In this document: in pieces, positions 35,430 to 47,850 of the stretch
Layout of the letters: every line of letters starts with the position of its first letter
Position numbering within the stretch: position 1 is the first letter of the stretch
Source: Calamus simplicifolius
Lineage: Eukaryota; Streptophyta; Magnoliopsida; Arecales; Arecaceae
Direction of reading: 5' to 3'
NCBI GenBank assembly: GCA_900491605.1
Contig: UESW01003830.1
Location: 961,404-1,025,403, forward strand
Length of the DNA stretch: 64,000 bases
Notes under the pieces: model-generated
Seen by the model: only the letters and a program-made list of their open reading frames with translations
What the model was told of the DNA's origin: nothing
Databases searched by the model: none
Made by a program: the position numbers and the translations under genes

Positions 35430-35700
35430 AGACCCTCTTCCATGCCGGAGAGGTCTGTGGACACGCTAATTACACTTTGTTTTTGCTTTTGCTTCTGCTT
35501 TTGTTTTTTGTTTTTTTTTTTCTGTTTGTTTGTTTTTTCTTTTGTCCCCTCTCGATCTCCTCTAGGTGGCCTGCCTCCCCAACATGTAAATAAATAGCCA
35601 TGATATATATGTTATCACTCAATATCCTTTTATGTCCTCATGATCCTATATGTGGGGATTATATCAATAAAAATTCCTATTCAAAAGAAAGGTAAAAGAA
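35430..35700 (+). other. 3' untranslated region of the CML gene (approximate)
   Basis: A T-rich stretch follows the stop. AATAAA-like signals lie at about 35588-35596 and 35665-35672. No other gene is present. Confidence 0.4.
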
Positions 35701-35711
35701 GAGAAAAAGGA

Positions 35712-36400
35712 GGAGAAGGTTGATATGGTCATGACCTTCTCCATTCTTCTCGATAGGGGTTAAGGAGGAGGGAGGAGAGGGGAACGAAGAAGAAGTATAT
35801 AACAACCTCAGAAATTTTTTTTTTCATTGTTTTTAAAATGTAAAAATTTTTAAAAAGAAAAAAAATGGTACATATATAATTTTTGTCATATTTTTTTTTA
35901 ATTTTATCTTAATAAATTTATTTCGATATCTTTCAAGATAAAGCAATTTTTATAATTTTATAAATTTTTTTCTATATTCAAACAAAATGAATGTATATTA
36001 CTACTCTCTTTTTCATATTCCTTCCTTCCCAAAGAAAGAGAAGGGGAAGGTAATAACCTTCTCTTTCCTTCTTTTTCTCGTCATTCATCCTTTTTTTTTT
36101 TCTTTCTTCCCTAAAATGCTCTGAAAATTTCTAAAAGTCTAAATTTCAAAAAGATGAAAAAAATGGTTTCTAATTTTTAATTTTATCTTTATAATTCTAT
36201 TTTTTACAAAGTTCTTTATATTCCTCTTGCAATAAAAGATATTTTATAATTTTATAAATATAACTTTTTTCTCCCTCTTTTTCATGTAAATTATATATCC
36301 TTTCTTTTTATTTTTCTCTTTTTTAAATAAGAAGAGATCTGTAATAATCCTCTCTTATCCTCTCTCCTGTTCTAAAGATCTAAATAAGAAAGCTAAACTT
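35712..36400 (+). repeat. Diverged tandem repeat of about 300-320 bp
   Basis: Two successive units share order: a palindromic start (GGAGAAGGT...ACCTTCTCC at 35712-35742; GGAAGGTAATAACCTT near 36054), a TTTTTTC run, an AAAAAGATGAAAAAAATGGT-like segment, and a TTTTATAATTTTATAAAT tail. A partial third start occurs near 36340. No coding potential. It could be a tandem MITE-like family. Confidence 0.4.
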
Positions 36401-37500
36401 GAGGACTATGGTACAAAGTCCTTGGTTGGATAGGATAAAATCCTAACAGATTAATCTTGAGTTCTCTCAGTCTAATCGAAATTCCAAGACTTAATTACCT
36501 GCATCTGCCCCGCTGAGCTCCAGTTAAACCAAACTCATAAACAAAGTTCATTAATTACCATTGGTTGGTGCCGAGCAATTAGGTCAAGCTGTTCCTAGAC
36601 AGCAAGATTGGATCTAGTTTGTTTTTGACAAACTAATTCTAAAAGCCGAACTGCATTTAAGGGTAGTTGAGGATTTTTATGTACCTCTTTGATTAATTTG
36701 ACAGCTTTGATTAAGTTGACAACTACACAATAAACAACCACACGATACACTATGTCGACATGATAAATTATCCCTTTCCAGGATGTCATTCATGTGATGA
36801 TTCCTACTGGATATTTTCCAGTCATGGCCAGCGATTGTTTGATTTTTGTGCTGTAATTTCTTGGTGCCATTCATTGGGACAAGCATACTCATTGCCCATA
36901 AAAAAATCACAAAAACTTTGAGACCTCTGTTATGTTAAATATTTTGTTTTAATATTTTTAAGAAAAACACCCCCTCGGCAAATTCTCTTGCTCTGCAACT
37001 TTTTCTTCCATCAAGTGATGCATTTACGTCCGTCTTCTTGTGAGAAATATCGTTTTCTAAAAAAGAATTCAGAAGAAATGATTGATGGAAAATTAAAATC
37101 TCTTGTTTTCTTTTGTGTCCAGAAAAAGTTGAATTAGGAAAAAAAAAAACTTTTGCGTGTTCTTTTGCCATTTAATTTTATGAAAAATAACTAAATTTTC
37201 TTTTATATCCTGAAAGTCTAGCAAAGATAAAATACTGAAAGTCTTTATTCATTATTATTATTATTATAAAACATTTTTATCATTACAAAATTATGTCAGG
37301 ACATATATGTTTTAAAACTATGTGCAATAAAAGTTACTTTTTCTTTTTCAATACAGAAAAAAAAAATTCATCGTTAATAAAAAGATATTTTTACTAAAGA
37401 ATTACTTCACTTTGTTTTCTTCCAAAAGTATAGGAGAAAGTTCGTTGACAAATAAGAGAAAGTTGGTCCCTGTCAACCAACCTTCTCACCCACCTTTCAC
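36400..37500. other. AT-rich intergenic DNA
   Basis: No gene or defined element seen. Short ORFs on the minus strand at 36.6-37.2 kb lack motifs. It ends at the LINE target site. Confidence 0.5.
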
Positions 37501-37512
37501 AAAGAATGAGGC
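37501..37512. repeat. 5' target-site duplication of the LINE
   Basis: AAAGAATGAGGC, identical to 43554-43565. The A-rich left end merges with the poly(A) in the 3' copy, so true length may be 11-12 bp. Confidence 0.88.
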
Positions 37513-37570
37513 GTGTCTCCGTCTGAGCCTTCATCGGATTTTTCTCCTCTGCTCTGCTCCTTAGTCATCC

Positions 37571-39364
37571 ATGGCGTCTGATAGGTTTATCAGTAGATGG
37601 GCTTCCAAAAGAAAGAAGATGGCATCCGACTTCCAATGGGTTTCTTCGGCTTCATCACGGCTATGATGGCGAGGCTAGAGGCTTCCTTTTCGAAAGTAGT
37701 TGGTGTCCCTGTAGCGGAATTGAAGGCAGAGATAGATGGATGGTAGTCGAGGGCCGTTCTAGCTCGATCATTCCAGCGGTGGGTTCCGACCGAAGCTTTC
37801 CTCCGAGAGTTCAGGCGCGCCGATGTTCAAGGGGACATTGTCCCTATCAGTTTGGCATTCAGATGCCATATTTTCCGGTTCGAAGATCCTAAGGCCTGTG
37901 ACTTGGTGTTAAATCGGCCTTGGACTGTTAACGGCCAAGTAATCGGGACAGAACCATGGAGGCCGGAATTCATCCCGGCAGAGGATGCCATTCCTTCGGC
38001 TCTGGTGTGGGTGCGATTGCCAAATTTGCCAATGGAGTTTTGGAAGGAGGATTTCCTCAGGGTGATTTTGGAGACAGCGGGGCGTTTCATCTGTGCGGAT
38101 GCTCCCACTTTGGCGAAGAACAGAGGGGGTTTTGCCAGGGCATGTGTATGGATTGATCTCCGTCGTCCTCTCCGGCGGGGACTCAAATTCAAGGAATTCA
38201 CCACCCCTTCTAGCAGCAGTTTGCGTATGAGTGCCTGGAGGGGATCTGTTCTCTCTGTGGTTCTATTCATTTGAACGGCCCTTGTTCCCTGTCGTCTGGG
38301 TCTACGAATGAGGAAGCTGCGTCCAGATCGATCTATGGCCCCTGGATTGCTGCGATTCGCCAACGGAAGACAGCCTCTGATACCCTTTGGGATGAGAAGA
38401 GGAAGCCTCACTTGACGGCTATGCAGGGGGCTTCTAGCAGTGAAGTTCCTGCACAGAAGATTCAAGCGGAGCGTCGATCGGGTGCTGAAGCTGTAGAGGG
38501 TTGGTGTTCTCCGGTGAAGGTGGCTCGCCGAGGGTCCATTCATCCTCTAAGGTGGTAGTGCTCTGAAGCAGGGAAGTTCAGGAAAAAAGGGTGTGCCGGG
38601 AGTGGTCCTTTGTGCCGGGTTCAATGCTTCAAAGCTAGGTCTGAAGGAGGCTGAGCAAAGGGATCCCCAGGGCATGGCCTGATCAATCCCTGCCTCCTAA
38701 GTTCCCTGGAAGCTCAGGTTCAGTGACCGTGCCGGGAGAGGACCTATGTGCCGGTTTCAAAGAAAACCAGAAGGGTTTGCTAGAGATAGACTTATGTGCC
38801 GGTTTCAAGGAAAATCAGAAGGGTTTGCTGGAGATAGTGAAGGAGGGGCCCCCAGTGACTGATATGTCTAATTCTCTGGTGAACAAGAACCCTTTTGCCT
38901 CCCTCGGCTCGGGTTCGGCTATTGGTACTCATCAGGGCAGTCGGGATGCTTTTCCTGGTCCCCTTAAAAGGGCCAGACCAGTTGATTGCCCGACGCTAAG
39001 GTCAATCTCTAAATTCGAGAAACGTAAGGGGAAAGGAAAGGCGGCTATACCTAAAAGCACTGGGGTGACAATCGGTTCTCTCGATAGGATGACTCTGCCC
39101 CCCTGCTATCAGAAAGGAGCCATGATGTTCATGAGGTTGCCTTCACAACTCTGAAAGCTGTTATATCTGTCTCCCCTTCTGTCTCTCGGTAGATGGATCC
39201 CCTACTATGGAGTTGAGTGAAGAAGTTCCCATGGAGTCAGTTTTGCAACCAGGTTCCAATGATCCGGACCTCGGTCAGATGTCAGATCAGGATCTCCAGT
39301 TGCTGTGTCCTGACTCGGGAGACCTTTCATATTTGGTTATGACGGGAGCTCAGGATGGGGTCTG
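37571..39364 (+). pseudogene. LINE ORF1 (DUF4283 and zinc-knuckle RNA-binding protein), frameshifted
   Basis: Possible start at 37571 (MASDRFISRWASKRKK). After a frame change it carries a DUF4283-type domain (37852-38170, with WRPEFIPAED and LVWVRLPNLPMEFW). After another shift near 38215 comes a CCHC-like knuckle (CSLCGSIHLNGPC, about 38248-38286). The C-terminal part contains a 48-bp tandem duplication at 38741-38788 and 38789-38836, coding DLCAGFKENQKGLLEI twice, with a weaker related segment upstream. ORF1 proteins of this class bind LINE RNA. At least three frame breaks are present. Confidence 0.75.
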
Positions 39365-39386
39365 AGGCATCCTTGCTTCTTATCTT

Positions 39387-42300
39387 ATGAAGATTATTAT
39401 ATGGAATGTCCGAGGAGCATTGAAACCATCATTTCGATCCTTCTTTGGTAGGCTTTTGCAGATTCATCATTTTGATATATGTATTTTGTTGGAGACTCGG
39501 TTGTCGGGCCTTAGTCTTCAGCGTTTCCGGCGACGAGTCTCCCGTGACTGGTCTTCCTATGCTGTGGAAGCTAATGGGCTATCTGGGGGCATTATGGCTC
39601 TCTGGCGGAACCCTGCCATCCGTGTTGATGCTTTTCATCATAGTCATCAGCAAGTAGCCCTGGTCATCTCTGAGGGGTCTTCTTTGCCTTGGCTGCTTCT
39701 GGGAGTCTATGCCAGCACTGATTTTTGTTAGCGGCGTGGCCTCTGGTCGGAGATTCTCACTTTATTAGCTCAGGGTTTTCCTACTCTTATTGCTGGTGAT
39801 TTTAATTGTATTTTGGATGCTTCCGAGAAGTGGGGGGGACGCCGATTTGTAGAATCTCCGAATTCCATGGAGTTTCGCTCATTCATCTCCTCGGCGGGTC
39901 TTATTGATTTGGGATTTTCAGGACCGCAGTTTACCTGGTGTAACAACCGGAGCGGGTCTGCTCGGGTGTCGGAGCGATTGGATCGGGCTTTGGCTTCTTC
40001 ATCTTGGATGCAGTCCTTTACCTGTGCTACTAATACCCACCTCCCGCGGATTGCGTCGGACCATTGTCCCCTTCTCATCTCTACTGAGCTGTCGTCTTAT
40101 AGGAAGGGGCCCTTTCGGTTCGAGCAGTTTTGGACGCATTATTCTTCAACCAGGTCCTTGATTAGTCAGGTGTGGCATATGCCAGTAAGAGGGAATTCTA
40201 CTTATCATCTCTCTCGCCGTTTAGAGCTTGCCAAGCGCAGACTATTATGGTGGCAGAGAAAGAAGTGGGGAATCTAATGTAGAATGTTCAGGCTATGGAA
40301 GCTGTTATCTCTACTCTTCAGGCAAAGGAGGATGAGGAGGGTCAGCTATCAGAGAGTGATCTTCAGGCTCTTAGGAGGAACTTGGCTATGCATCATTCGT
40401 TGCTTTGGCAGCAGGAGATTTATTGGCGTCAGCGGTCCCGGATTCAGTGGTTAAAGGAAGGTGATCGCAACACCTGGTTCTTTCATTAGGCCACTGTTGC
40501 TAGGCGTGCGGCCAATCGGATCAGGCATATTAGTGATGCAAAGGGTACTATTCTGGAGGATGAGGGAGCTATATGTGAGCAGGTTTTTCATTTCTTTCAG
40601 TCTCGCTGGTCGGAGGTCTCTGGCTCTGACTCTCCCATTATCACTGGTACTAGGGATGTTAGAGTTTCAGATAGTGAGAATGCTAGCTTGATTCGGGAGG
40701 TCTTGGTGGAGAGATTCGTAATGCAGTTTGGGCTCTGGGTCCTGATAAAGCTCCGGGCCCAGATGGTTTCCTGCCTTTTTTCTTTCGCTTCTACTGGGAT
40801 ATTGTAGGGCAGGATGTTACCTCGGCTATTCAGTCTGTTTTCTCTACCAGACATATTCCTCCTGACTGGCAGAGGACATATCTTATCCTGGTTCCTAAAA
40901 AAGTGAATGCTCTACTTCCTCAACATTATAGGCCGATTAGTTTATGCACCACTCTTTACAAAGTCTGCGCTCGTATTCTTGTTACTCGATTGCAGGGGGT
41001 GATTCCTAGGCTGATTTCTCCGGAGCAGGGTGCCTTTATCCATGGCCGCAGTATTTCAGATAATGCTCTCATTGCCCAGGTGTTTATGCATGACCTCCAG
41101 CGCGCCTCTTGTCGACAGTCTCTCATGGCCGTCCAGCTTGATATGGAGAGAGCTTATGATAGAATGAGTTGGATATTTCTGCGTCAGACGCTACATGCGT
41201 TTGGTTTTGATGATCATTTCATTGAGTGGATTATGGCTTGTGTCCAAGGGCCCACCTTTTCTATCATCATTAATGGTAGTCCGACTGAGTTTTTTCCCTC
41301 TGATGTTGGACTCCGATAGGGATGTCCTCTCTCTCCATTTCTGTTTGTTCTGTGCATCGATGACCTGTCTCGTGCTCTTAATCAGGCGGTTGGAGCATCT
41401 CTATTACAGCCTTATATGCCTGGGCCTCATGGACCTCATCTAACCCACCTTCTCTTCGCTGATGACTGCATCCTGCTTAGCCCAGCTTCTGTTCAGAATG
41501 CAACCACTTGTTCTGCTATCATTCAGGCTTATTGCCGGGCATCGGGGCAACAGATCAATTTGCAGAAATCTATTCTCTGTTTCAGTCTATCGGTCTCTCC
41601 CCGCTGTCGTGCCGCTATTTCCCAATTGTTAGGGATTTCGAATGTCTCAGATCGTCTGACCTACCTCGGAACCCCTCTTACGGGCGTCGGCCCACACAGC
41701 AGGACTTTGGGGACCTTGATCATCAGATCTCTGCTCAGATGGACCGGTGGCAAGTTTCGGGCCTTTCTATGATGGGGCGTATCACTTTGATCCGTGCTAT
41801 TCTCACATCGCTCCCTATCTATCTGTTATCCAATGCTCTGATCCCGGCTATCTTCCTTCGCCAGATTGAGAGAAGTATTCGGGATTTTTTGTGGGCATCT
41901 ATGCAGGGGGGTCATGGTATTCACCTATTGGCCTGGGACATGGTCTGTTTGCCGATAAGTGAGGGTGGGCTGGGGATTCAGTCCCTGGTGCTCCGTCGTG
42001 AGGCTATCATTGCAAGGCATGCTTCCAGATTCCTGTTGGACCCTCACTGTTTCTGGAGTACAGTCATGCGTGGTAGATATGGTGGTTGGACTTCGGGTTC
42101 GGAAGTCAGTATCCCTCGTGGATGTTCCTGCTTATGGCGTGCGATCTGCCGGGTCGCCCCTACAGTCATGACTGATATTCATTGGATGATCGGGGATGGG
42201 ATGTCAGTTGATGTCGTTTAGGACTCTTGGATAGCTGACCTTCCCTTATCTCGCTGGCCGACTTTTATAAGCTCTGAAGTAGATCCCACATTGCATGTTT

Positions 42301-43481
42301 CTTCTCTGATTAGCCAGGAGAGTGCTGGCTGGAATACTCCTATGGTACTTCGGTTATTTGGGGCTGAGCTTGCTCATCGGATTCTGGCCATGCCTCTTCC
42401 TAATTCTGAAGGGCCGGATCTCAGGCTGTGGCGCCGATCCTGTCTTCCTTGTGCTCCTGCTAGAGATTTGGTGGCCTGTTTCCGTTCTCAGGCTTCAGGC
42501 CTTAGAGATGTTGCTTGGATATGGAGGTTGCCTGTTCACCCAAGGATTCAGCTCTTCTTGTGGAAGATTAAGTGGGATCGCTTACCTACCTGTTCTCTTC
42601 TGGCTAGTCGGGGCCTCTCGATATTGCCTCTCTGTCCGATATGTGGGATGCAGGATGAATCTGTTGACCATGTTCTATTCTTATGTTCTCGTGCATCTTA
42701 GATATTGCAGCTGATCCATTTTACCCCATGGTCGCTGGAGGATGGACCAATCTGGCTCTCCTTTTTGAATGCTATTCGATCGTTTTCTCAGTATGGTTCT
42801 TATTCTCAGGGTGTTTTATCTGCCTACATGGCTTATCATATTTGGCTGACAAGGAATAAGATTGTTTTTGCTGAAGAGACGGCCTCACCCCAGGCAATTA
42901 TCCGCCGTGCTCTCTCTCATGCCAAGGAGTACACTCGCTGTTATTTTGGTGTTCATACTGATGGACTTGGCCACTGGGACTCCCCTGCTGCTTTGGCAAC
43001 GAACCGGACCACAGTTTTCATCTCTTGGGTGTCCCCACCTCCGGGTTATGTCAAAGTGAACTTTGACGGCTCTGTCTCTGATCGTACTGCTGGATCTGGG
43101 TTTGTCATCCGTGGGTCGAAGGGGCAGTTACTAGCAGCTGGCGGTCACAGCTCTATCGATATTTCGGTTCCTATGGCTGAGCTACAGGTTGCATGGGCTG
43201 GTATCACACATGCTGTTCGACATTTGGGCTATCGTCGGCTGATTATAGAGGGTGACTCACTCGCGATTATCAGATGGATTAGGCAGGATGGGGACTCTTA
43301 TTTTGGCCTAAATCCCCTGATTAGATACATTTTAGTCACTCTGCAGTCTACTAGTGCTTTTGAGATTCAGCATATATATCGGGAAGCTAATGCTGCGGCT
43401 GATTATGTTGCTTCTTCTGTCGCCCGCAACCCTGGCCGGTGGATTTGGCATTCCGGGATCTCTTGTCCTGTCATATTATAG
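39387..43481 (+). pseudogene. LINE ORF2: endonuclease, reverse transcriptase, RNase H
   Basis: AP-like endonuclease starts MKIIIWNVRGALKPSF and includes AGDFNCI, ERLDRAL and ASDHCPLL (to about 40080). Reverse transcriptase runs 40740-41760, with APGPDGFLP, YRPISLC, AVQLDMERAYDRMSW and catalytic FADD (41452-41469). A zinc-binding segment (CPICGMQDESVDHVLFLC, near 42640-42690) is followed by RNase H (VNFDGSV, EGDSLAIIRW, REANAAADYV; 43046-43440). Stops at 40487, 41317, 42219 and 42699, plus two near 39728 and 40276, interrupt it. Several look like CAG-to-TAG changes, for example GLR*GCPLSP. A frame change lies near 40700. Confidence 0.9.
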
Positions 43482-43553
43482 CAAATTTTATACTCTGATG
43501 TTTCGGGCTTGACTCGCGCCAGAGTGGTGTGATCGCCTGTCTGTAACAAAAAA

Positions 43554-43565
43554 AAAGAATGAGGC
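43554..43565. repeat. 3' target-site duplication of the LINE
   Basis: AAAGAATGAGGC directly after the A-run that ends the element. Confidence 0.88.
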
Positions 43566-43984
43566 ATTAATAATTCTAGTAAAATAATCTGCTGAAGACA
43601 TGGAATAATCTCCATATCATTTACAAAAATAATAATAATAAATAAATACAGGCTTACAAGCTTGTATGATGTCCATTATGAACTAAAAATGAGCATGATT
43701 ATGATGGATGGAAGAGAGGCCCAATGTTGCCTGCACCAAACTGCTTTTGTCTTTCAAAACTACTCTACCTTCATTCGTATGCCCACATTTCTTTTGCCTT
43801 GATTTAATTTACCTCGGCCTGCGTCCGCCCCATCCCACTCTAATTGGATTGCGATCTTTAAGTTGTTGAATAAATTTGGAATGAGTTTTAGAGAAAACTA
43901 AAAATCTTTTGATTGAAATATATTTTTATTTCTATCTTGGCTAATATAATGCATGCCTAGCTTTGTTTTCCAAAGGATTATATT

Positions 43985-46275
43985 CTAGGAATTTATGCAC
44001 GATCTTTAAAGATCTTTTGCCCATCAGTGTTTCATGGCTGTTAAGCTAGACATGGAGCGAGCTTATGACAGGATGAGCTGAGATTTTTTGTACCGCACTC
44101 TTCATGAATTTGGGTTTGACGACCTTCTTATTGACTGGATCATGGCCTGCATTCATAGGCCATCATTCTCTCATATTATTAACGGTTGTCAGACTAACTT
44201 CTTCCACTCTGCTATTGGTCTGCATCAGGGATGCCCCATATCCTCTTTCCTGTTCATTCTTGTTGCTGACGATCTTTCGCGTGCGTTCACTTAGGCATAG
44301 GCTGATTGTCGCATTGCCCCTTTTATGGCGGCTCCCCAAGACCCCTTGATCTCGTATCTTCTGTTTGTTGATGATTGCATATTACTGGGTCATGCCACTT
44401 TCCACAATGCGGTGACCTTTGCTTCCATTATTCAGCTCTACTGTTAGTCATAAGTCCATGATCTGTTTTAGTCCAAAAATGACTACTATAATGAGGGAAG
44501 CCATCCTCCAAATTCTAGGCATTACTACTCAGACTGACCGGCTATCTTACCTAGGAATTCCTATCACGGATAGACAACCGCGATGTAGAGATTACTTTGA
44601 CTTAGAGTGTCGGGTTCGTGACTGGCTTGATGGCTGGCATGTCACGATGTTATTTATGATGGCGAGGATCACCCTTCTACGCTCGGTCCTCACCTCTCTT
44701 TCTCTTTATCTTCTATCTAACACTGATGTCCTGAGGATTTGCCTGAGGAGGATAGAGATATGCTTTAGAGACTTTCTCTGGGCCTACATGTAGGATGGCC
44801 ATGGTATTCATCATCTGGCTTGGGACACTGTCTGCTTACCAATTTCTGAAGGTGGCCTTGGAATACAGTCTCTGATGATCAGAAGAGAGGCGTTGATTGC
44901 TGGCACGCTACGCGGTTCCTTTTGGATCCCCATTGTTTCTGGAGCTCTTTTATGCAGGCTCGTTATGGGGCTTGGACTCTCTTTTCATATTTGCAGTCTT
45001 CTCGTGGATACTCATCTTTCTGAAAGGAGGTCTGCCGGTACGCTCTGATGATATTGAACAACATCTCATGGATGATTGGTGACGGATCCTTGGTAGATGT
45101 TGTTCAGGATACGTGGATTGCTGAGCTCCCCCTCTCTCTCTGGCCTACCTTTATCAGCATGGATGTTCCTAGCAGCATGAGAGTTACAGAGTTGATATCT
45201 CAGGATCATACTTCCTGGCGCATTCCCACAGTGTTCCGATTCTTTGGGGAGGAGTTAGCTCACAGGGTACTTTCTATTCCGCTCATATTAGGGCATTCAT
45301 CTGATACCAGATTATGAAAGATATCATGTCTCTCTAGTACACCTACCAAGGACCTGATGAAGATTTATAGGCCATAGCCGCAACAATGGATGTAGCGTGG
45401 ATATGGAGGCTTCCTATTCATCCCAGAATCTAGCTCTTTATCTGAAAGCTCGCATGGAATTGTCTTCCCACCTGTTCCTTACTTGCTGGGAGGGGAATGC
45501 CCATTCGGGCTACTTGCCCATTATGTGGACAGAAGGAGGAGACCACTAATCATGCCATTTTTAGATGCCCTAAAGGAGGGTGCTGACGGCTCTTGGAAGA
45601 CTGCTCTTTTGAGTGACATTCGAAGAAGAATCCGATAGCAGGATGCTATTTGGGCTGGCACAGTCTACCAGATTTGGCTATCGTAAAACCTGCTTATTTT
45701 CACTGGTGAGATAGTATCTCTTCGTAGGGTTGTGAGAAAAGTTATTTCTTTCTCTGAAGAATATACACTCCATGGTTCTGCTTCTGATTCTGACGGCTTT
45801 GGCCTCTGGGGCTCTTCTGCTGCCTCGGCAGCGAACCAGTGTACCGTCTTCATAGCTTGGGAGCCCCCTCCAAGGTTTGTCAAAATCAATTTTGATAGGA
45901 GTGTTCGGGGAAGATGTGCAGGCTCAGCATTTATTAGTCGTGGGACTGATGGAGTAATGCTAGCTGTGGGTGGCTTCGACATCTTAGACTCTTCAATCTC
46001 TCTGGCTGAGCTTTATACAGCTTGGGCAGGTATTTCATGTGCCACTCGGATCCTCAATGATCATTGTCTTTTCATAGAGGGCGACTCTACTACGGTCATT
46101 CGATGGGTTCGACAGGATTATTGTAATTATATTCCAAATAACCCTTTACTCCATAATATCTGGTCAATCCTTTGGAAGGTTCATACAATTTAGATTCGGT
46201 ACGTCTATCGGAAAGCTAATACTGCAGTGGATTGGGTGGCGACTTCAGTGGCCAATCATTTCAGTTTTTAGATTT
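43985..46275 (+). pseudogene. 5'-truncated, decayed LINE of a related family
   Basis: Begins inside the reverse transcriptase domain (MHDL...FMAVKLDMERAYDRMS, from about 43998) and continues through LHQGCPISSFLFI, a degraded FADD region (FVDDC near 44365), a zinc-finger region, and RNase H (KINFDRSVRGRC, EGDSTTVIRWVRQD, to about 46271). It follows the same domain order as the full-length LINE 430 bp upstream but is clearly diverged. Frameshifts and stops are frequent. 5' truncation at reverse transcriptase is typical of incomplete LINE insertion. An A-rich segment near 46373 may mark its tail; no target duplication found. Confidence 0.85.
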
Positions 46276-46299
46276 GAAAATAAGATGATCTCTTTCCTT

Positions 46300-46851
46300 T
46301 TATACTAAAACATATACTATTTTTTGATATATCTGAATTGATTTGTACTTAATTAACATGATTATTTATTTTTATTAAAAAAGAAAAGGCAAGACTATGT
46401 CACTGTACTGAGCTTGACTTAAAAGAGGCTCAAGGACCGTCTTATTAATCTAATTTATCCAAGGAAAAAAAGACATAATCACACTTTCCCAATGGCATCT
46501 TATCCATCCTGTTACCTGCTCGCAAGCAAACAAATATGTGGGCCCCTTCAATGTTCTTTTCATTTACGTCACTCTGACCATGGCATGTGCCTTGCCCTGG
46601 CTGAAATATTTAAAGCCAAAAGGAGGCTTGGTGCCGCCACCAAACCTAGTAGGAGTAATTCCAAAACCACAGTGCACCCTCGCCAGCATACCCAGAGAAC
46701 TGTCAGTCCCCTTTGGAAAAGCTTTGAATACCATAATAATAAAAGCAATCCCGTCCTCTCCTCGGGAGTGGTGAGTTTAATGGAAATAAAAATATTATTT
46801 GTTACAATAATGGCTACATTTAGTCATTGCAGAAGCAAAGAGAAATAATAG

Positions 46852-46894
<43 letters not shown>

Positions 46895-47010
46895 AGCAAT
46901 AGTATTTTTAAAATTTATTTATATATATATATCATCAAGCACCCGTATTTCTAAAATTTGTTTTTATTTTATTGAAGCTAATTGGCTTCTTAAATGAGAA
47001 AACTTTAGCA
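46300..47010. other. AT-rich intergenic DNA with (AT)n
   Basis: Contains (AT)n at 46854-46892 and a shorter AT run near 46920-46932. ORFs near 46.5-46.85 kb overlap in two frames without motifs, so no gene is called. Confidence 0.5.
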
Positions 47011-47014
47011 CCTC

Positions 47015-47850
47015 TGTGGTGCCCCTTCAACAGTTTATATCAAAAAATTGAAAGTTAATTGTATGGTTTATAATCATTTAAGAAAGATAGACAAGTACTA
47101 ATGAGATCCCTTTTGAGCTGGATGATTCAAGTTGGTATGGACCTTATTTGTCTTGCTTTCTTGTAACGAAATAGATTTATGGGTTTACGAATCCAGATCG
47201 TTACAATATGGTATCAGAGCCACGCACCAACCGAAAGTGCGGGAGCTAAGTGTCACGCATGGCAAAGTGCTATATCTATGGGATGGAAGCTATCTCTTGA
47301 TCTGTGGGAACTACCTCTTGAATCCTGCCTACCTGGTGATTGTGATCATGTGCCTCTGGCGATGATAACGTCGCCTCTGTAAGGAAGGTAGATTGTGATG
47401 CCCCTCCCAATAGTCTCATATTGAAAAATTGGGAGTTGGTTGCATGGTTTATAACCAGTTAAAGAAGATGGACAAGTACCAATTGGATTCCTTTTTGGGC
47501 TGTGATGGTCCAAGTTAGTGTTGACCTTTTTTGCCTTGCTTTCTTGTAATGAAATGAGTTCGTGGGTACCGTAGGCCTAGGGCTCGGATCGTTACAATAT
47601 GGTATTAAAGCCATGCTTGCTAGATAAAGTGCTACATCCATGAGGGATGAGAATCACCTTTTTTAACCTATGGAGGCTACCTTTAGAATTCCTGTCTATC
47701 TGATGGTTGCGATCATGTACCCTGGCGATGAAGACGTTGCTTATGAAAAATTGAAAGTTGGTTGTATGATTTATAACCACTCAAAAAAGATGAACAAGTA
47801 TCAATTAGATTCTTTTGAGTTGTCAATAATGGGCTCGGATTGTTCCAACC
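47015..47850 (+). mobile_element. TRIM-type retrotransposon array with three LTRs
   Basis: LTR1 47015-47205 (191 bp, TGTGGTGCC...GTTACA), then primer-binding site TGGTATCAGAGCC at 47209-47221, a non-coding interior of about 190 bp ending in a purine-rich tract, and LTR2 47394-47596 (203 bp). LTR2 is followed by a decayed primer site (47600-47612), a second short interior, and a partial LTR3 from about 47741. Each LTR shares ATTG(A/G)(A/G)AGTT, a TTTATAACCA-like segment and a GATCGTTACA-like end. The size under 600 bp per unit and lack of gag or pol fit terminal-repeat retrotransposons in miniature. Confidence 0.75.
47394..47596 (+). repeat. Middle LTR of the TRIM array
   Basis: 203 bp, starts TGTGATGCCCC and ends GGATCGTTACA. 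It serves both as 3' LTR of the left unit and 5' LTR of the right unit. Confidence 0.75.

Larger units (their letters stand above)
37513..43553 (+). mobile_element. Full-length L1-type LINE with target duplications
   Basis: 6041 bp bounded by a 12-bp duplication AAAGAATGAGGC (37501-37512 and 43554-43565), with a short poly(A) just before the 3' copy. It contains a gag-like ORF1 (about 37571-39364) and ORF2 (about 39387-43481) with endonuclease, reverse transcriptase, zinc-finger and RNase H domains. Clean ends and few stops point to a fairly recent insertion by target-primed reverse transcription. Many plant LINE copies are 5'-truncated, so an intact 5' end is notable. Confidence 0.93.

Noticed and set aside
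47209..47221. tRNA-like TGGTATCAGAGCC
   Set aside because: It is a retrotransposon primer-binding site, not a tRNA gene; no cloverleaf around it. The same applies to 59-70, 9281-9292 and 21971-21982.
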